A DNA stretch of 64,000 nt from contig JAYKKT010000073.1 in assembly GCA_036023115.1 (NCBI GenBank), positions 18,381,001 to 18,445,000 of the forward strand, read 5' to 3'. Of the stretch, positions 15,713 to 28,610 are shown in pieces. The notes under the pieces are model-generated. The model had not been told where the DNA came from and did not search any database. It saw only the letters and a program-made list of their open reading frames with translations. The number at the start of each line of letters is the position of its first letter. The stretch's first letter is position 1. This stretch comes from Brasenia schreberi (taxonomy: Eukaryota > Streptophyta > Magnoliopsida > Nymphaeales > Cabombaceae). The position numbers and the translations under genes are program-made.

Positions 15713-18448
15713 TTAAAATCCAGGGGTGAAGGGAACACCCATAGATGGAATCCATTCTTTTCCATCTATGAATACATCGGCCGTATAATATATAGCTTCA
15801 TGCACTGTCATGTGAGGATGTGTCCAATTCGCCCTCATTGTTGTGTTGGATCCAAGTCCTCTGTTCCTAAACTCCCCATAGTATGTTGTGAGATGGTTGA
15901 TGCTGCCCTGCCATTCTTCCCAGCCAGCAGGATCAATAAAACGATCTAGCATTGATTGCATCACTACTGTAACTGCATACGTCTTCCATGGTCGACCCAA
16001 ATAGATTTTGACATTGCCAATATATGGCACAAGCTCATCAGTAGGTAAGATGGTACAGTTTTGAAGGACAATTCCAGTAGCATCACCCTTTTCATCCCTA
16101 CCTTGAGCAGTAACTGTAATTTCTTGACCTAAAATGGGCCTCCTAAGATATAAAACACAGTTCTGGAATATACTTGCAGCATCTCCAAAGATGAAGTCCA
16201 CTGTACCATAGATATGGCAATCTCGATAAAATTGCTTAAACTTAGTAGCATATAGAGTATCTTGAAATCCTAAAATTCTACAATTATATATGATAGTTCT
16301 TTCTGCAGACACTCGTAAAGCAACAGCTTGTTTTTCTGTTGGCCCAGCAGTATTTTCAATTGTCAAGTTTAAGGCCATGAAGTAAGCTCCATCAACACCT
16401 AACGAAAATAAGAATTTATAAATTTCAGAAAAGAATTCAATTGTACCAAACATTGAGTGTGAGATCTTTGCACACAAAGTGTTCAGATCCTCATATTTCA
16501 AGAGATCCTAAAATCTATTCTCTTTTCATTTAGGGGGTTCTTCAATGATTCACTTGATAATGAGAATTCTTGATGATAAGAGTTCTTAGAACTTTTTTCA
16601 TCCAAAATAGTATAATAGTGACACATGTGTTCCGTGCATATGCCAAAACATGATCCTAGCAAAGGAAGAATTGTGCTTTCTCAGTTCCTTCCTATCATGT
16701 TTTACCATGGATTATGGAATTGATGGATGCAGGGGAATTAAATGTTAACTAAATTAACTAATTTTAACAGTTAGAAACAAAACTTACAGACGGTGCATGT
16801 GTCGTAGGTTCTCACACCAGAGGCATTAGATTTTCTCTCACTGATGATGGTATCATCCATTCCATCACCCACCAAGCTTATGTTCTGCTTGTTCACATTG
16901 ACAGTCTCATTATATTTCCCTTTTCTAATATGTATCGTGTACCTTGAAAAAGTATATATCGGTGCAGCATCTATGGCTGCTTGAATTGAAGAAAATTGTC
17001 CACTCCCATCTTGAGCGACAATCACATCGGTCGCTTTGCTCATTGCCTGAATATCATTTTAGATAAATATCAATGAAAACTGATGGGAGATTATAAAGGC
17101 TTCAAAAATCTACCAAATGACCAACCTAATTTGTCTTAACAAAAAAATCCTAGCATATTTGATAGTGCATATTGCCAGCTTTTTGTTCCAATTTATATAA
17201 TTTTGTGATCATCTCAATTAGCTGGCTCTAGTTAGCTTAAGAAAAATCTTTGCATCATTTCGGGTTGGACATCGTTTCAATATCAAGGCACCCTTCCTCC
17301 AAAGATTGGTAGTTGACATATTTAAACAACACCGGTACACATGCTATGAAAAATACCCCTACTCAGAGTGCAAAAGGAATCACAGTACACGTGCTATAAA
17401 AAACCTTGGTACTATAAACATGTTCCAACGCTTACTTTTAGTCCAAAACAATTTTCTCTAAAAATCACAAATTCTTTTCTAACATCAAACACGGACATAC
17501 AAATTAATAGCACACTGAAAAATTAACTAATGGGTGATTATCTATTTGAATGAGTAATTTGATTAGTAGACAAAGAATCATCAAGTAAGAAATAGTTCTT
17601 TTCTATAAAACAAAATAAATAAAAAAAGATTAGGAACAGAGGAAAGAAGAGATGCTTTAAAAAGTAGATTTTTGAAATGTGGAAAATCTCAAAATTTTGT
17701 GAAAAAAACTTTAATATGGATACTGTTTGAAATCATAATAGTTTTTCAACTTTTGCGCCGTCCATCTAAGGTTATTGACATATCTTCAAAATCAGTTCAG
17801 TTTTGCGAGTTTAAAAGTGATTTATGAGAATGGATATATCAGATATTCTAGAAATGCAACAACTAGTTTAAAATGGTTGGGTTAAGATTGTAGTTAGAAT
17901 TAAGTGTTAACATGTGTGCTGAAAACTAAGTTCACATAACTTCAAAACCACAGGGCCGGATATCACTCGTCTAAAGGTGTGCCAGGGCATAAACAAACTG
18001 AATAGTCAAAAGAAAAGTGCATTTCCAGATTGTGGAAATGAGTCCAGTGAACTAGCAGAAAATTGAAAGCATGAGCTGACTTAATGTAGCTATGTTTCTT
18101 GAATTAGATTGCATACTGAATTTTTTGAAGCTACTGGAAAGCGTTATGCAAATCATGTATACGTCAAACGATTACAGCACTAGATAGTTTGAGTTAAGGT
18201 AGTGTGAGTTTAATGACAGAATTCTGGTTCTTAATAACCAGTTTCATGTAAAATAGAAGTACTTGTTCAAAGTAAAAAATATGATTCACATAGGATATTT
18301 TGTTAACTTGAATCAGAAAACAACTGAAAATGAGGAAGAATATGACGATCATTGTCACAAAGAACAACAGAATTGTAACGCAAGGACAGAACGATAAACA
18401 TACCAAGTACATGAATACAGAAACTAGTAAGATGAACCTTGTTGCCAT
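15713..18448 (-). CDS. Pectin methylesterase PME-A (pectinesterase, no pro-region)
   Basis: Hydrolyses methyl esters of cell-wall homogalacturonan. Exons on the - strand: 18448-18404 (MATRFILLVSVFMYL, a signal peptide), 17046-16788 and 16398-15713. Together they are 990 nt and encode 329 residues in one frame. Donor GTAAGT (16787-16782) is perfect and all introns are GT-AG. Family motifs are all present: GKYNETV, QAVALR, GFQDTLY, VDFIFG (catalytic Asp) and LGRPW (substrate Arg). There is no fused PMEI-like pro-region, so this is a short (type II) PME. A TATA box lies about 45 bp upstream of the start codon. It faces PMEI copy 1. It appears fully intact, the only such PME in the window. Confidence 0.9.
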
Positions 18449-18490
18449 ATTCAATCGGGAAACAGGTAAAGTGAAGTTTTGCGTTGAAGA

Positions 18491-18500
18491 CTTTATATAA
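18491..18500 (-). promoter_or_regulatory. TATA box of PME-A
   Basis: On the - strand ttatataaag lies about 45 bp upstream of the ATG at 18448. The motif is kept in front of the leader copies at 40867-40876, 28026-28035 and 43361-43370. This supports the 15-codon leader as the true first exon. Confidence 0.7.
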
Positions 18501-18863
18501 TGAAATCGTATTAGTTTAATTTTGACTAAGAGCTTCATTTACGATAGATTAATTTTAATTGATATTAATGGTCCGTCAACAATAGCAAAAAATGAAACCG
18601 ATTTGCAGTATAAATCAGTAACGTTATTAAAAATAGCGATTATAGTAGTCATTTTTGTATACAAACTAATTCTCAGTGTCGCAGATGATAGTTTTAGTGA
18701 ATGACAGTTTCCGTGAAGAAAAAAGAGAGACATTTTAAGACTTAGTTCTGATAATCATTCTCTGCGTTGTATGGCGTCCATGCAAGAACAGGGAAAATGA
18801 GAGAGACAGTTACCTGCTTGTGGAGGAGGGCTGCGTGAACACCGGTAGTCTTCCCTGCGCCAC

Positions 18864-18901
<38 letters not shown>

Positions 18902-20237
18902 ATGGGAAGTTCGTTGAATAGTTCAGTTTGAAACATGATGTTTTAAAAGATTGCATAATGGGTTCAAATTGACAAATATTACTTGCCTCCTTTGTTTCTA
19001 TAGAAAGATTATCGTAGTATGCAGAGGTCAGTCGACACGAACTCGGCACGACAACACAGAGAGACGAACTGTCAGGTGGTGCTTGTAATCATGTATTGTA
19101 TCGTGTCAGAAATTTGCAGTCCTATGTATATGCTCAAAGTAATTTAATATTTCATGACAATAAAGCTAAATTAAAGTCTTACATTGTAAACTTAGAAATA
19201 ATGGTAATTTAAAATCGCAGTCCTACATGGTGTTTCTTTGATAACGACGCACTTCTTAACAAGGGATAACACAAAACCGTCAGCTTCCCAAATAGGAACT
19301 CCTTTACGCCTTCCATCAATCAGCTCTTTATATATACAATTAAAAGTAAAGACTCTCTCTCTCTATATATATATGTATATATATAGCAAGATCAACCTTC
19401 TTGCCAGAATCATGTAAAGTAAAGTTTTGCGTTGAAGATTTTATATACTGAAATCGTATTAATTTAATTTTGATTAAGAGCTCCATTTAGGATAGATTAA
19501 TTTTAATTGATATTAATGGTCCATCGACAATAGCAAAAAATGAAACCGATTTGCAGTATAAATCAGTAACGTTATTAAAAATAATGATTATAGTAGTCAT
19601 TTTTGTATACAAACTATAGTTTTAGTGAATGACAGTTTCCGTGAAGAAACAAGAGACATTTTTAAGTCTTATTTGTTATGTGTGGTCCACTAGATCTTCC
19701 GAGTACTTGAACCACAGGTGACGCATGTTTTAATGGTCTTGAATGGAATCGGCAACTTCCTATATGTAAAATGCACATATGCTGGCGATTCTTTTTCTAA
19801 AGAAGTTCTCGGTTTGGTAATGAACGCATATAAAAGCTACAAGCCCAACAACACAAAGGGCAGGGAAGCAAGCTCATAAAGAATCAAGATAAGGCATACT
19901 GTATGAAATATTGATGCATTCCTTTTGTGCCAATTTTGATTGCCAATGAACTTAACTTACATAGCCTGAACATATTACTCAAAGCACCAAAAGGTGTTCG
20001 GTTTACATGATTCAATGTACTCATATTGAAAGAAAAATAATAGAAGAAATAATGTTGAGCTTGAGTTCTTGAGTAGTTGTTACATAGAAATCAAATTTAA
20101 CACCTGAAAAGAATGTTAGGATAGCATTATTCTTTGAGGTGTAATAAACACTAACATTTAGTTTTGTTTACTACTACCGGTATCAAATAACCGAATGCGA
20201 TGAACAACGTAAAACATCTTTAAGATACAACAAAGAC
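18501..20237. other. PME upstream region with a second, truncated leader copy
   Basis: No full gene. A (CT)n(CA)n tract lies at about 18866-18901. At about 19386-19413 a second PME leader (- strand, ATG at 19413) breaks off in a short tatata repeat. The stretch 19385-20225 is repeated at 43310-44163. A short - strand reading ([15 protein letters not shown] before a gtaact donor, about 18812-18865) recurs at about 41188-41235. It could be an upstream exon of unknown identity. Confidence 0.6.
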
Positions 20238-23200
20238 CCGGCTACATGGATTCTTTGTTTTCGCAGATCCCTATTGTGTGCCATGTTAGCAGTTAACTCC
20301 CAATAAGCTAGATCATTCTTTATTGTTTACTTCCAATACTTTTGTGGTCGTCCTCTACCTCTTTTAATACTTTTCAAATTTAGTTTTTCTAACCTTCTTA
20401 CAAGTTTTTCTTTTGATCTTCTTTCTATATGTCCAAACCATCTTAACCAATATTCTCTCATTTTATCCTCTATTAATGTCACTCCTAATTTGTTTCTAAT
20501 AACCTCATTATGTACACAGTCTTTTCTTGTATGACCACTCATCCATCTCAATGTCTTCATTTTTGTCACAGACATCTTTTGTACATGCTGATGATTAACT
20601 GCCCAACACTCAGAACCATAAAACATGACAGGCCAAATTGTTGCTCCATAATATTTACCTTTTAACTTTAATGGTATCTTATTATTATAAAGAATACCTG
20701 ATGCTCCTCTCTATTTTAACCAACCAGCATTAATTCTCTGCGTAACATCTCCATCGATTCTTTCATCACTCTCAAAAATTGACCCTAGGTATTTAATACT
20801 TTCCTTTTGGGGAATGCAATGTGTGCCAATTTTAATTTCTATGTCCTCTGAAGTAACCAAATGATCAAACTTACATTCCATATATTTTGTCTTTGTTCTA
20901 CTAAGTCGGAGGCCTTTGCTTTCTAATGTTTCTCTCCATAGTTCCAATTTTCTATTAACTTTTTCCTTAGACTCCTCCAATAATACAATGTCATCTGTAA
21001 ATAACATACACCAAGGTACTTTATCTTGAATATGTTTTGTTAACTCATCCATCACCATTATAAATAAGTATGGACTTAAAGTTAATCCTTGATGTAACCC
21101 AATATTAACTTCAAAGAAGTCTGTCGTTCCTTCATGAGTCCTCACACATGTTTTTGTACCATCATACATGTCTCTTATAAGGTTAATATATGTCAATGGG
21201 ATACCTCTTTTTTCCAAAGTTCTCCAAAGAACCTCCCTCGTTACCCTATCATAAGCTTTTTCTAGATCAATAAATATCATGTGAAGGTCTTTCTTTTTTG
21301 CTCTAAAATGTTCCATAAGACATCTCAAAAGGTGAATCGCTTCAATAGTAGATCAGCCTGGCATGAATTCAAATTGGTTCTCTGTTGTACTTGATACTTG
21401 TCTTAACCTACATTCGATAATTCTTTCCCATAATTTCATAGTATGACTCATTAACTTGATACCTCGATAATTTGGACAATTTTGAATGTCTCTCTTGTTC
21501 TTATATATGGGTATAAGTGTACTTGCTCTCCATTCCTCGGACATCTTTTGGTTTTTCCATATTTCATTAAATAGTCTTATGAGCCAAGTGATTCCTATTT
21601 CTCCTCGTATTTTCCAAACTTCTATAGGAATATTATCTGGTCCTACCGATTTACCACCCTTCATATGTTTAAGAGCCTCTTTAACTTCATTCTTTTGAAT
21701 ACATCCATAGAAATCATGGTTTATATACTTTTTTGATTTGGCTAAATCTCCTAAGCTAATACTAACATCTTTATTTTCATTAAAAAACTTATAAAAATAA
21801 TTTTTCATCTATTTCTTATATCATCATTTGCCACTAGAATTTTTTCATCCTCGTCTTTTATGCATCTAACATAATTAAGATCTTTAGTTTTCTTATCTCT
21901 AGCCCTAGCTATCCTAAAAATATCTCTTTCATCCTTTTTTGGGTTAAGTTTTTTATATAAGTCCTCCCAAATTTTAGCTTTTGCTTCACTCACGACCTTT
22001 TTCGCTTCTTTCTTTGCTTTCTTATAAGCCTATAAAGTTTCACTAGTTTTCTTAGCATATTGTAATTTGTAACATGCCCTCTTTGCCTTGATTTTATTTT
22101 GTACTACTTCACCCCACCACCAAGCTTCTTTTTGTGCCGGTACATCTCACTTAGATACCCCTAACACATCTTTCGCCACTTTTCTAATATGTATAGCCAT
22201 ATTGTTTCACATATCATAGGGTGTACCAACATAATTCCAAACATCTCCTTGAAGGACTTTCTGTTTAAATATATCTTCTTTCTCGCTTTTAAGGTTCCAC
22301 CATTTAGTTCGAATAGCTCGATGCACTTTTTTCTTCTTTGTCTATTTTTTATTTGTAAATTCATAACTAAAAGTCAATGTTGAGTGGTTAAGCTTTCTCC
22401 TAGAATTACCTTACAATCTTTACAACACGCTTTATCTTTTTTTCTACAAATAAAGTAATCAATTTATGTTTGTGATAAGCCACTCTTATAAGTAATTAAA
22501 TGTTTATCTCATTTCTTGAAGATTGTATTTATAAAGAGATCAAATGCCATATCAACATTTAAAATCTCCCTACCTTCCTCATTTCTATCCCCAAAACCAA
22601 AGTTTCCCTGATATCCTAATGCCTCTTTACCGATATGTCCATTTAAATCTCCTCATTAACAAATCATCTCCCTATGTGGAATCTTTTGAAACACCTTATC
22701 TAACTCTTCTCAAAAAGTCGTCTTTATACTATCTTCTAGTCCTACTTAGGGTGCGTAAGCACAAACTATATCAAAACCTCTGCTCCTAACATTAATTTCA
22801 ACGTCATGATTCGGTCACCATATCATTGTATGTCTATTATACTATCATTTAAATCTTTATTTATGATAATATCAACTCCATTTCTAGTATTTTCTTTACA
22901 TGAGTACCATAATTTAAAACTTGTATCCTCTATCTCCTTTACTTTTTCTCCAACTCATTTTGTCTCTTATAAATATACAATATGAATCTTTCTCCGAATC
23001 ATAGTATCTACCACCACCATTAGCTTACTGGATAATGTTCTGATATTTCAAGAACCAATATGAATCTTATTATCTAGGACTAGCTTCCTTATCCCCCGCA
23101 TCCGTCCATAATCAAAATACGGAGACCCTCTTTGAAAATTTTTCACTACATTCGGATGACAATGTAGCGAGACTAACTTCTTTACTCACACCCGTCCATG

Positions 23201-23458
23201 ATGTAGGAACCCTCTTTGCAATTGATTTACTACATTCGGAAGAAAATGTAGTGGCCCTTGCTTACTTATTACTGCATTTGGGCTCTGCAGTATGTCGTTA
23301 GGCGGGTTGCCCCAAAGCAATGCTCATAATTTTTGTAATTCATGTTATAAAAGTCCGACAAAGTTTTATGATGGTTGTCGGAAGCCTAACACAACCCTCC
23401 TCCTTTATCCAGGCTTGGGACCAGCAATGCAAGGGTGATCCCTTACATGAGCGGAGTT
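20238..23458 (-). mobile_element. Nearly complete but dead RTE-type LINE
   Basis: Read on the - strand, the order is as follows. The 5' end is near 23458 (aactccgctcatgtaaggga). Endonuclease-like sequence spans about 23.1-22.3 kb with many stops; VDTMIRRKIHIVYL, NTRNGVDIIINKDLNDS and TYKSGLSQ-like pieces are visible in shifting frames. Reverse transcriptase spans about 21.8-20.7 kb ([55 protein letters not shown]). The C-terminal domain is at 20626-20327 (LRWMSGHTRKDCVHNEVIRN, WLRWFGHIERR). The catalytic motif reads FTDD. The 3' tail is cut at ggctacatgg, missing the terminal acaacaac part. A flanking duplication copy survives at 23459-23479. Confidence 0.9.
20327..21993 (-). pseudogene. LINE reverse transcriptase, broken into several frames
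   Basis: Open pieces on the - strand are 21993-21805, 21808-21353 (first half of RT), 21328-20711 (palm with FTDDIVLL) and 20626-20327 (C-terminal domain). Between them are stops or frame changes near 21340 and 20640-20710. The enzyme would copy the LINE RNA at a nicked chromosomal target. It cannot be made as one protein from this copy. Confidence 0.88.
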
Positions 23459-26140
23459 AATTATCTTAATACCAAAATATGGCTGGAAAATATTCAAGCA
23501 TCTCTTAATACTACAAACATGGTTGAAAAATGCTAATAAGTTTTAACCACTACATGTGTTACTAATGAGCATAATTATTACTTAAGTAGTTCTTAATATC
23601 ACAAGCATGATTAAAAATTAAAAATGCTAATGAGTTTCAGCTACTACATGTGGTACTAATGAGCACAATTATCACTCAAGTAAGTGACTATTAATTTCAC
23701 AACATAACTGCACCATAACCTTCACCAAATATATTTTGATATTTTGAAAATCACTCAATAATATCCCACTATTTTCAAAATACATTTGAATAAATCATCA
23801 TTTTGAAAATCTTATAGTTTTGATAAAAGCATGTCATGATTTGAACATTTACGTAGTAAGTCCAAGTGTTTCACTAATTAGAAGTTCAATGGTGAACGAG
23901 CTTTGAACCATATAATCCATATAAACTAAACGTGTATTACTTACACGTAAGATCTTGGCACCATTGATTGTCATATTTAATATGACTCATTTAACTGTGA
24001 CCTTGTGTCTTGTATTCTTTTCCACCGAGTGCTTTAAGAGTCCAAGCCCTTAACTTTCCAAGAAGCGGACCCACTTCACACTCATATGGGTAAGGCTCTA
24101 CATCAAAAGTGCCCCACATAATAAAAGCAACTTCCAACGAATGTATATATATGTTGTGGAGTGTATTAAAAGTAAAAGCTCAACCTTTCCCTTGTATTTT
24201 TGTTTTAGGGACCAAGTGTTTTTAACCTTGGGATGAATATAACTTAGTAAGTACTTGCAATCATTCTAATAATTTACTTTACTCATTGAACTCAAGACTT
24301 GATGTTACTCAAAGTATGAGTCGAGGTTCTACCGTTAGTGATCGTTTGAAATATGGGCTTGAGTCCTGTCCTTTTGTTGATGTTTTCACACACTAAATCC
24401 CTTTGTCAATCCTTTCATCAAAGGATCTACAAAATTTTGTTTTGTTCTTAAATAAATAGCAAAAATCCACTCCATTTGAAATCAAATATTTCACGCTAAG
24501 CTATGTCTTAGTCAATGTGTCTAGACTTTTCCGCTGATACACTTGGCTCCCCCATGCCTTTAAAAGTGTTGATTGACTATCATAATTTAGTGTGATTGGT
24601 GGTATTGGTTTGGCCATATTGGTACTTCATGAAGCAAGTTTTTAAGTTATTCGGCTTCACCTTACCTATAAGTGGCTAGAGAACTATAAACTCTACGTAG
24701 CCATAAAGTGGAGTCGTGATGCAAAGTTTGTTTCTTAGGTCCTACTGAAAGTGCACCCCCACCAATAGTGAAGACTGACACAGCATGTTGAAACACGGTC
24801 TTGTATAACTTACCCAACTATCATACTGAATATCCTTCTAAAATTAAAGAAATTGTACTATAGACTAAGCTAAAGCTGATCGATTCCTTTTTTACCATGC
24901 CAAGTCCTTATTTGGATTACTTGTATATTGATTCAATCTACATACTATATATGCAATGTCTGGTTAAATATATATCATAACATACATCAAGCATCCAATA
25001 ATTTTAATAATTTTAGTATACTCTAATTATATTATAAGACATCCTTTGTTTGGTACTAACTTAATGTTTACATCAAATAGAGAAGAAACAAGATAACAAT
25101 CAAAATAATTAAAACTTTTTAATATAATGTGATTGTGTAAGCGCTAGATTGTTTCCTTCTTTTGTTATTTTAATGCCTAGAATCACATTTTCTTCTCTCG
25201 TGTCTTTCATGTTAAAATTATTAGACAAAAACTTTTGACATTTTCAACTTCTTTCAAATAAGTATAAAAATGATCATGTCATCAACATATAAACAAATCA
25301 AATAACCTTCTCCATCATAAAATTTGCTATAAGTACATTTGTCCTTTAAACCATACAAGGACTTGACTAATTTGTAAACTTTTTGTTCTTATCCAAGTAC
25401 AATAAAATGTGTGTGTTGTTCCATATATACTTTTTCATCTAATTCACTGTTCAAAAATATGAGTTGAACATCCATTTGATGAATAATAAGTTTGTATATC
25501 TTCAAGTTTTAAAATAATTTTAATTGTATCTATTCTAGCTACCAGTGCATATGTATTAACATAATTAATTCTTTTTTTAAAAAAAAAATTCTACCATCAA
25601 TACTAGCTTTAAATTTATCAATTGTTGCATCTTTTTTTTTAAAATTTATTTATAACCAATTACTTTAGAAACGGGTGGAAGATCGACTAATTTCTGATTT
25701 TTATTACTCGTTATTAAGTCCATCTCTATCTTGGATGACTTCCTTACAAAATGCCAAATCAAGAGACTTAATAGGATCTTCATAAGTCTCGAGATCATTT
25801 TTCGTGTTATAACAAAATAACATATAACTCACAATTCAGTCATAAGTTTCCAGTTCAAAAGTTTTGCTTTTTATGCCTTTTACTTCGGTTATGCATTGAA
25901 CTTCCTATATTATCATTAATAGTTTCAATATTTTCTAAATCATATTTATTTTCATGAATATATGTTGTAGATCTAAGAATTGAAACAAATATATCTTCTT
26001 CAAAATAACATCTCTTGACCCTAATAGGATATGGGTCATTGAGTTATTTGAATTAATTACAATGAATTTATATGTCATACTATGTTCGGCATATCCTAAG
26101 AAGATACATTTATTTTCTCTTTCTCACAATTTCTTTCTTC
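23459..26140 (-). mobile_element. Degenerate Copia retrotransposon fragment
   Basis: On the - strand, pieces of a Copia pol gene appear in shifting frames. The integrase tail is near 26.1-25.9 kb. RT follows near 25.5-25.2 kb (KVYKLVKSLYGLK, then LICLYVDDMIIF). RNase H lies near 24.78-24.35 kb (GGGALSVGPKKQTL, LKNLLHEVPIW, LISNGV-like, DPLMKGLTKG). Stops occur throughout. 23480-24340 is AT-rich and shares phrases with 44380-44485 (ctactaatgagcacaattat), perhaps LTR remains. No clear ends were found. Confidence 0.72.
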
Positions 26141-26185
26141 AACAATAACCCTATGAATCCAAACTTTAAGAAAATTTACGTTACA

Positions 26186-26709
26186 GTGTTCGCATATACA
26201 ACCTCCAAGGTGTTAAGCAATGCAGGCATCGTACCCAATCCTTTAGTTATAATGTTGTTATCCACGGGCTCACCACCCGTCAGAAATGGCTGTCAGGGGC
26301 AATGGCAGACTAAAATAGCCACAGCAGCATAATCAATGGGTATTGTGAGAAAGGGGATTTGACGTGAGCCGTGTCCTTACATGATAGATCAATTGAAATT
26401 TCGGATAGATCAATTGCAGAAACCCGAGGACCAAAATTTCTTCATTTGTTGTATACTTTCATATACCATAACTTGTCCTTGTACCTTTCATATACCATAA
26501 ATTTCCAAAACAGGCACCAGCAAAAATAGGAAACGGAAGCGAATACAGTTACAGGATTCCTCCCCTACATAGAAAATCTTAAAGTTTCCGTATTTTTATT
26601 GTTTATACGTTTTAGGCAGTCACCCCACCTTTGGCCATGGCGACTGCTACATGTTATAAATCAAGGCCTTGTACAGGCAAAGGCTTACAACCGAAGATTG
26701 TGAGCCAAT
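26186..26709 (+). repeat. PMEI upstream flank, unit 2 copy
   Basis: Almost identical to 44957-45487 in front of PMEI copy 3; its last 200 bp or so also match 13070-13295 in front of copy 1. It contains the TATA box (26655-26660) and gcaaaggcttacaacc leader sequence. The junction with decayed Copia sequence is near 26186. Confidence 0.85.
26655..26660 (+). promoter_or_regulatory. TATA box of PMEI copy 2
   Basis: tataaa lies 55 bp before the ATG at 26710, in the same place as in the other two copies. Confidence 0.75.
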
Positions 26710-27243
26710 ATGGCATCTATATCCCTCTTCCTTCTTTCTCTCGCATGCGTAACACAATCTCTTTTGGCTAGGGGAGAGCAAGGCATAGAATTCCTGCAGG
26801 CCACCTGCAACAAAACAGAAGATTATGATTTCTGCTTGACGACACTTCAGACCGAGAAAGATAGCTATACAGCAGACCTCAGGGGCTTGGCGAACATCAC
26901 AGCTGGCCTAGACATTCGTAATGCTACTTCTACACTTTCTCGTATCAATGAATTGCTCAAGACAGAGACTGACGAGAGGGTAACTTCAAGTCTCAAGGTT
27001 TGTATGGAAGTATACGAGAATGATGTTGAGTATGCTCTGCCGAACGCATTCAAATACTTGAAGGAGAAGAAAGACTTTGATGCACTGTTTATGATCCGAG
27101 CCCCTTTATCATCTTCGAATATTTGTAGGGATGCGTTTAATGAAGTGCAACTGCCATCACCCATTGCCGAAGAAAACAGCGCCTACAGAAAGCTTGGAGT
27201 GCTCGGTCTTAACCTTATGAATCTCATTAGAGGCCACACCTGA
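26710..27243 (+). CDS. Pectin methylesterase/invertase inhibitor (PMEI) copy 2, intact
   Basis: A secreted four-helix-bundle inhibitor of 177 residues in a single exon. Residues 1-22 or so form a signal peptide (MASISLFLLSLACVTQSLLA). Four mature cysteines (C33, C42, C98, C139) fit the two disulphides of the PMEI fold. Landmarks are ATCNKTEDYDFCLTTL, the ADLRGLANITAG helix, SLKVCMEVYENDVEYAL and a C-terminal LGVLGLNLMNLIRGHT. Family members inhibit either pectin methylesterase or cell-wall/vacuolar invertase, and the sequence alone does not decide which. The nearby PME genes favour a wall role. It is + strand, facing PME-B about 11 kb downstream. Confidence 0.9.
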   Translation: MASISLFLLSLACVTQSLLARGEQGIEFLQATCNKTEDYDFCLTTLQTEKDSYTADLRGLANITAGLDIRNATSTLSRINELLKTETDERVTSSLKVCMEVYENDVEYALPNAFKYLKEKKDFDALFMIRAPLSSSNICRDAFNEVQLPSPIAEENSAYRKLGVLGLNLMNLIRGHT

Positions 27244-27640
27244 ATGGTCTTATTAGCACTTAATTAGTTCTTGAATTAGACTTTGCCTTGTTTAAGGTGC
27301 TCTCTCATGGCCATTGCTGCGTTAAAATTCTTCTTATAAATTAGATAATGATTTCCTTCCATTTAATAAAGAGGGAAAACAGAACATTTTTTGTGTCAAT
27401 TTTCGTCTTCATTGCCTGGATGGGGAACGGAAGAAGCTGAGCTACTGGAGTTGCCTTGTGCTTGACGAATTCAAATAAAAAAAAAAACAGGCTCAAGTTA
27501 TTGTAAAGGAAAAGGAAGCCATCTAATATGAGCTAGAGTTCCAACTTAGCTCGATTGACTTTCCATGCAAAAGCTCGAATTGATTTCGTACATCATCTTA
27601 TTTGGCAAAGTTAAGTTCCAACTTAGCTAAGTTTGTTGAA
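27244..27640. other. PMEI copy 2 downstream region
   Basis: 3' UTR and flank shared with copy 3, where the block from ttgtgtcaattttcgtc onward is displaced by about 0.8 kb of extra DNA (46166-46970). No gene was seen. Confidence 0.65.
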
Positions 27641-28330
27641 CTTAAATTGCATACTGAATTTTTTGAGGCTACTGGAAAGCGTTATGCAAATCATGCATAC
27701 GTCAAACGATTACAGCACTATATAGTTTGAGTTAAGGTAGTGTGAGTTTATGACAGAATTCTGGTTCTTAATAACCAGTTTCATGTAAAATAGAAGTACT
27801 TGTTCAATGTAAAAAAATAAGATTCACATAGGATATTTTGTTAACTTGAATCAAATAACTGAAAATGAGGAAGAGTATGACGATCATTGTCACAAAGAAC
27901 AACAGAATTCTAAGGCAAGGACAGAACGATAAATATACCAAGTACATGAATACAGAAACTAGCAAGATGAACCTTGTTGCCAGATTCAATCAGGAATCAG
28001 GTAAAGTAAAGTTTTGCGTTGAAGACTTTATATAATGAAATCGAATTAGTTTAATTTTGATTAAGAGATTCATTTACGATAGATTAACTTTATTTGATAT
28101 TAATGGTCCATAGACAATAGCAAAAAATGGAACCTATTTGCAGTATAAATCGTTAACGTTATTAAAAATAGTGATTATAGTAGCCATTTTTGTATACAAA
28201 CTAATTCTCAGTGTCGCAGATGATAGTTTTAGTGAATGACAGATTCCGAGAAGAGAAAAGAGAGACATTTTAAGACGTAGTTCTGATAATCATTCTCCGC
28301 GTTGTATGGCGTCCATGCAACAACAGGGAA
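27641..28330 (-). pseudogene. PME leader exon and promoter relic, unit 2, without a PME body
   Basis: It matches 18100-18830, the PME-A first exon, promoter and flanks. The leader (27983-27939) has CTG in place of the start ATG but keeps ATRFILLVSVFMYL, the gtatattta-type donor and the TATA box at 28026-28035. No PME body follows on its 3' side; the sequence runs into the PMEI copy 2 flank. It looks like a recombination product that deleted the PME. Confidence 0.82.
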
Positions 28331-28439
28331 AATGAGAGAGAGAGTTACCTGCTTGTGGTAGAGGGCCGCCGGCCAAAGGGAAGAACTAGGGGAACTGCTT
28401 CTGATAATCATTCTCCGCGTTTATATGATCATGATTATT

Positions 28440-28610
28440 CAGAACGTTCATTACCAAACAGAGATCTTTAGAAAAACAAACAGCTGCGTATGTGCATTTT
28501 ACACATAGGAAGTTGCTGATTCCATTCAACGTCATTAAAACATGCGCCACCCTGTAGTTTTAAGTACTCGAAAATTCTCGTGAAGCACCCATACTTCACA
28601 TCTATTCTGC
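28440..28610 (-). repeat. Inverted copy of a PME upstream segment
   Basis: The reverse complement of this stretch matches about 19685-19830 and 43620-43755. Landmarks on the + strand are gaacgttcattaccaaac, tgtgcattttacacatagga and cattaaaacatgcg. The other copies run in the opposite direction, so an inversion or inverted insertion occurred here. Confidence 0.8.

Noticed and set aside
26072..26332. 86-codon + strand open frame before PMEI copy 2
   Set aside because: It crosses the junction between decayed Copia sequence and the PMEI flank; copy 3 has no equivalent frame.
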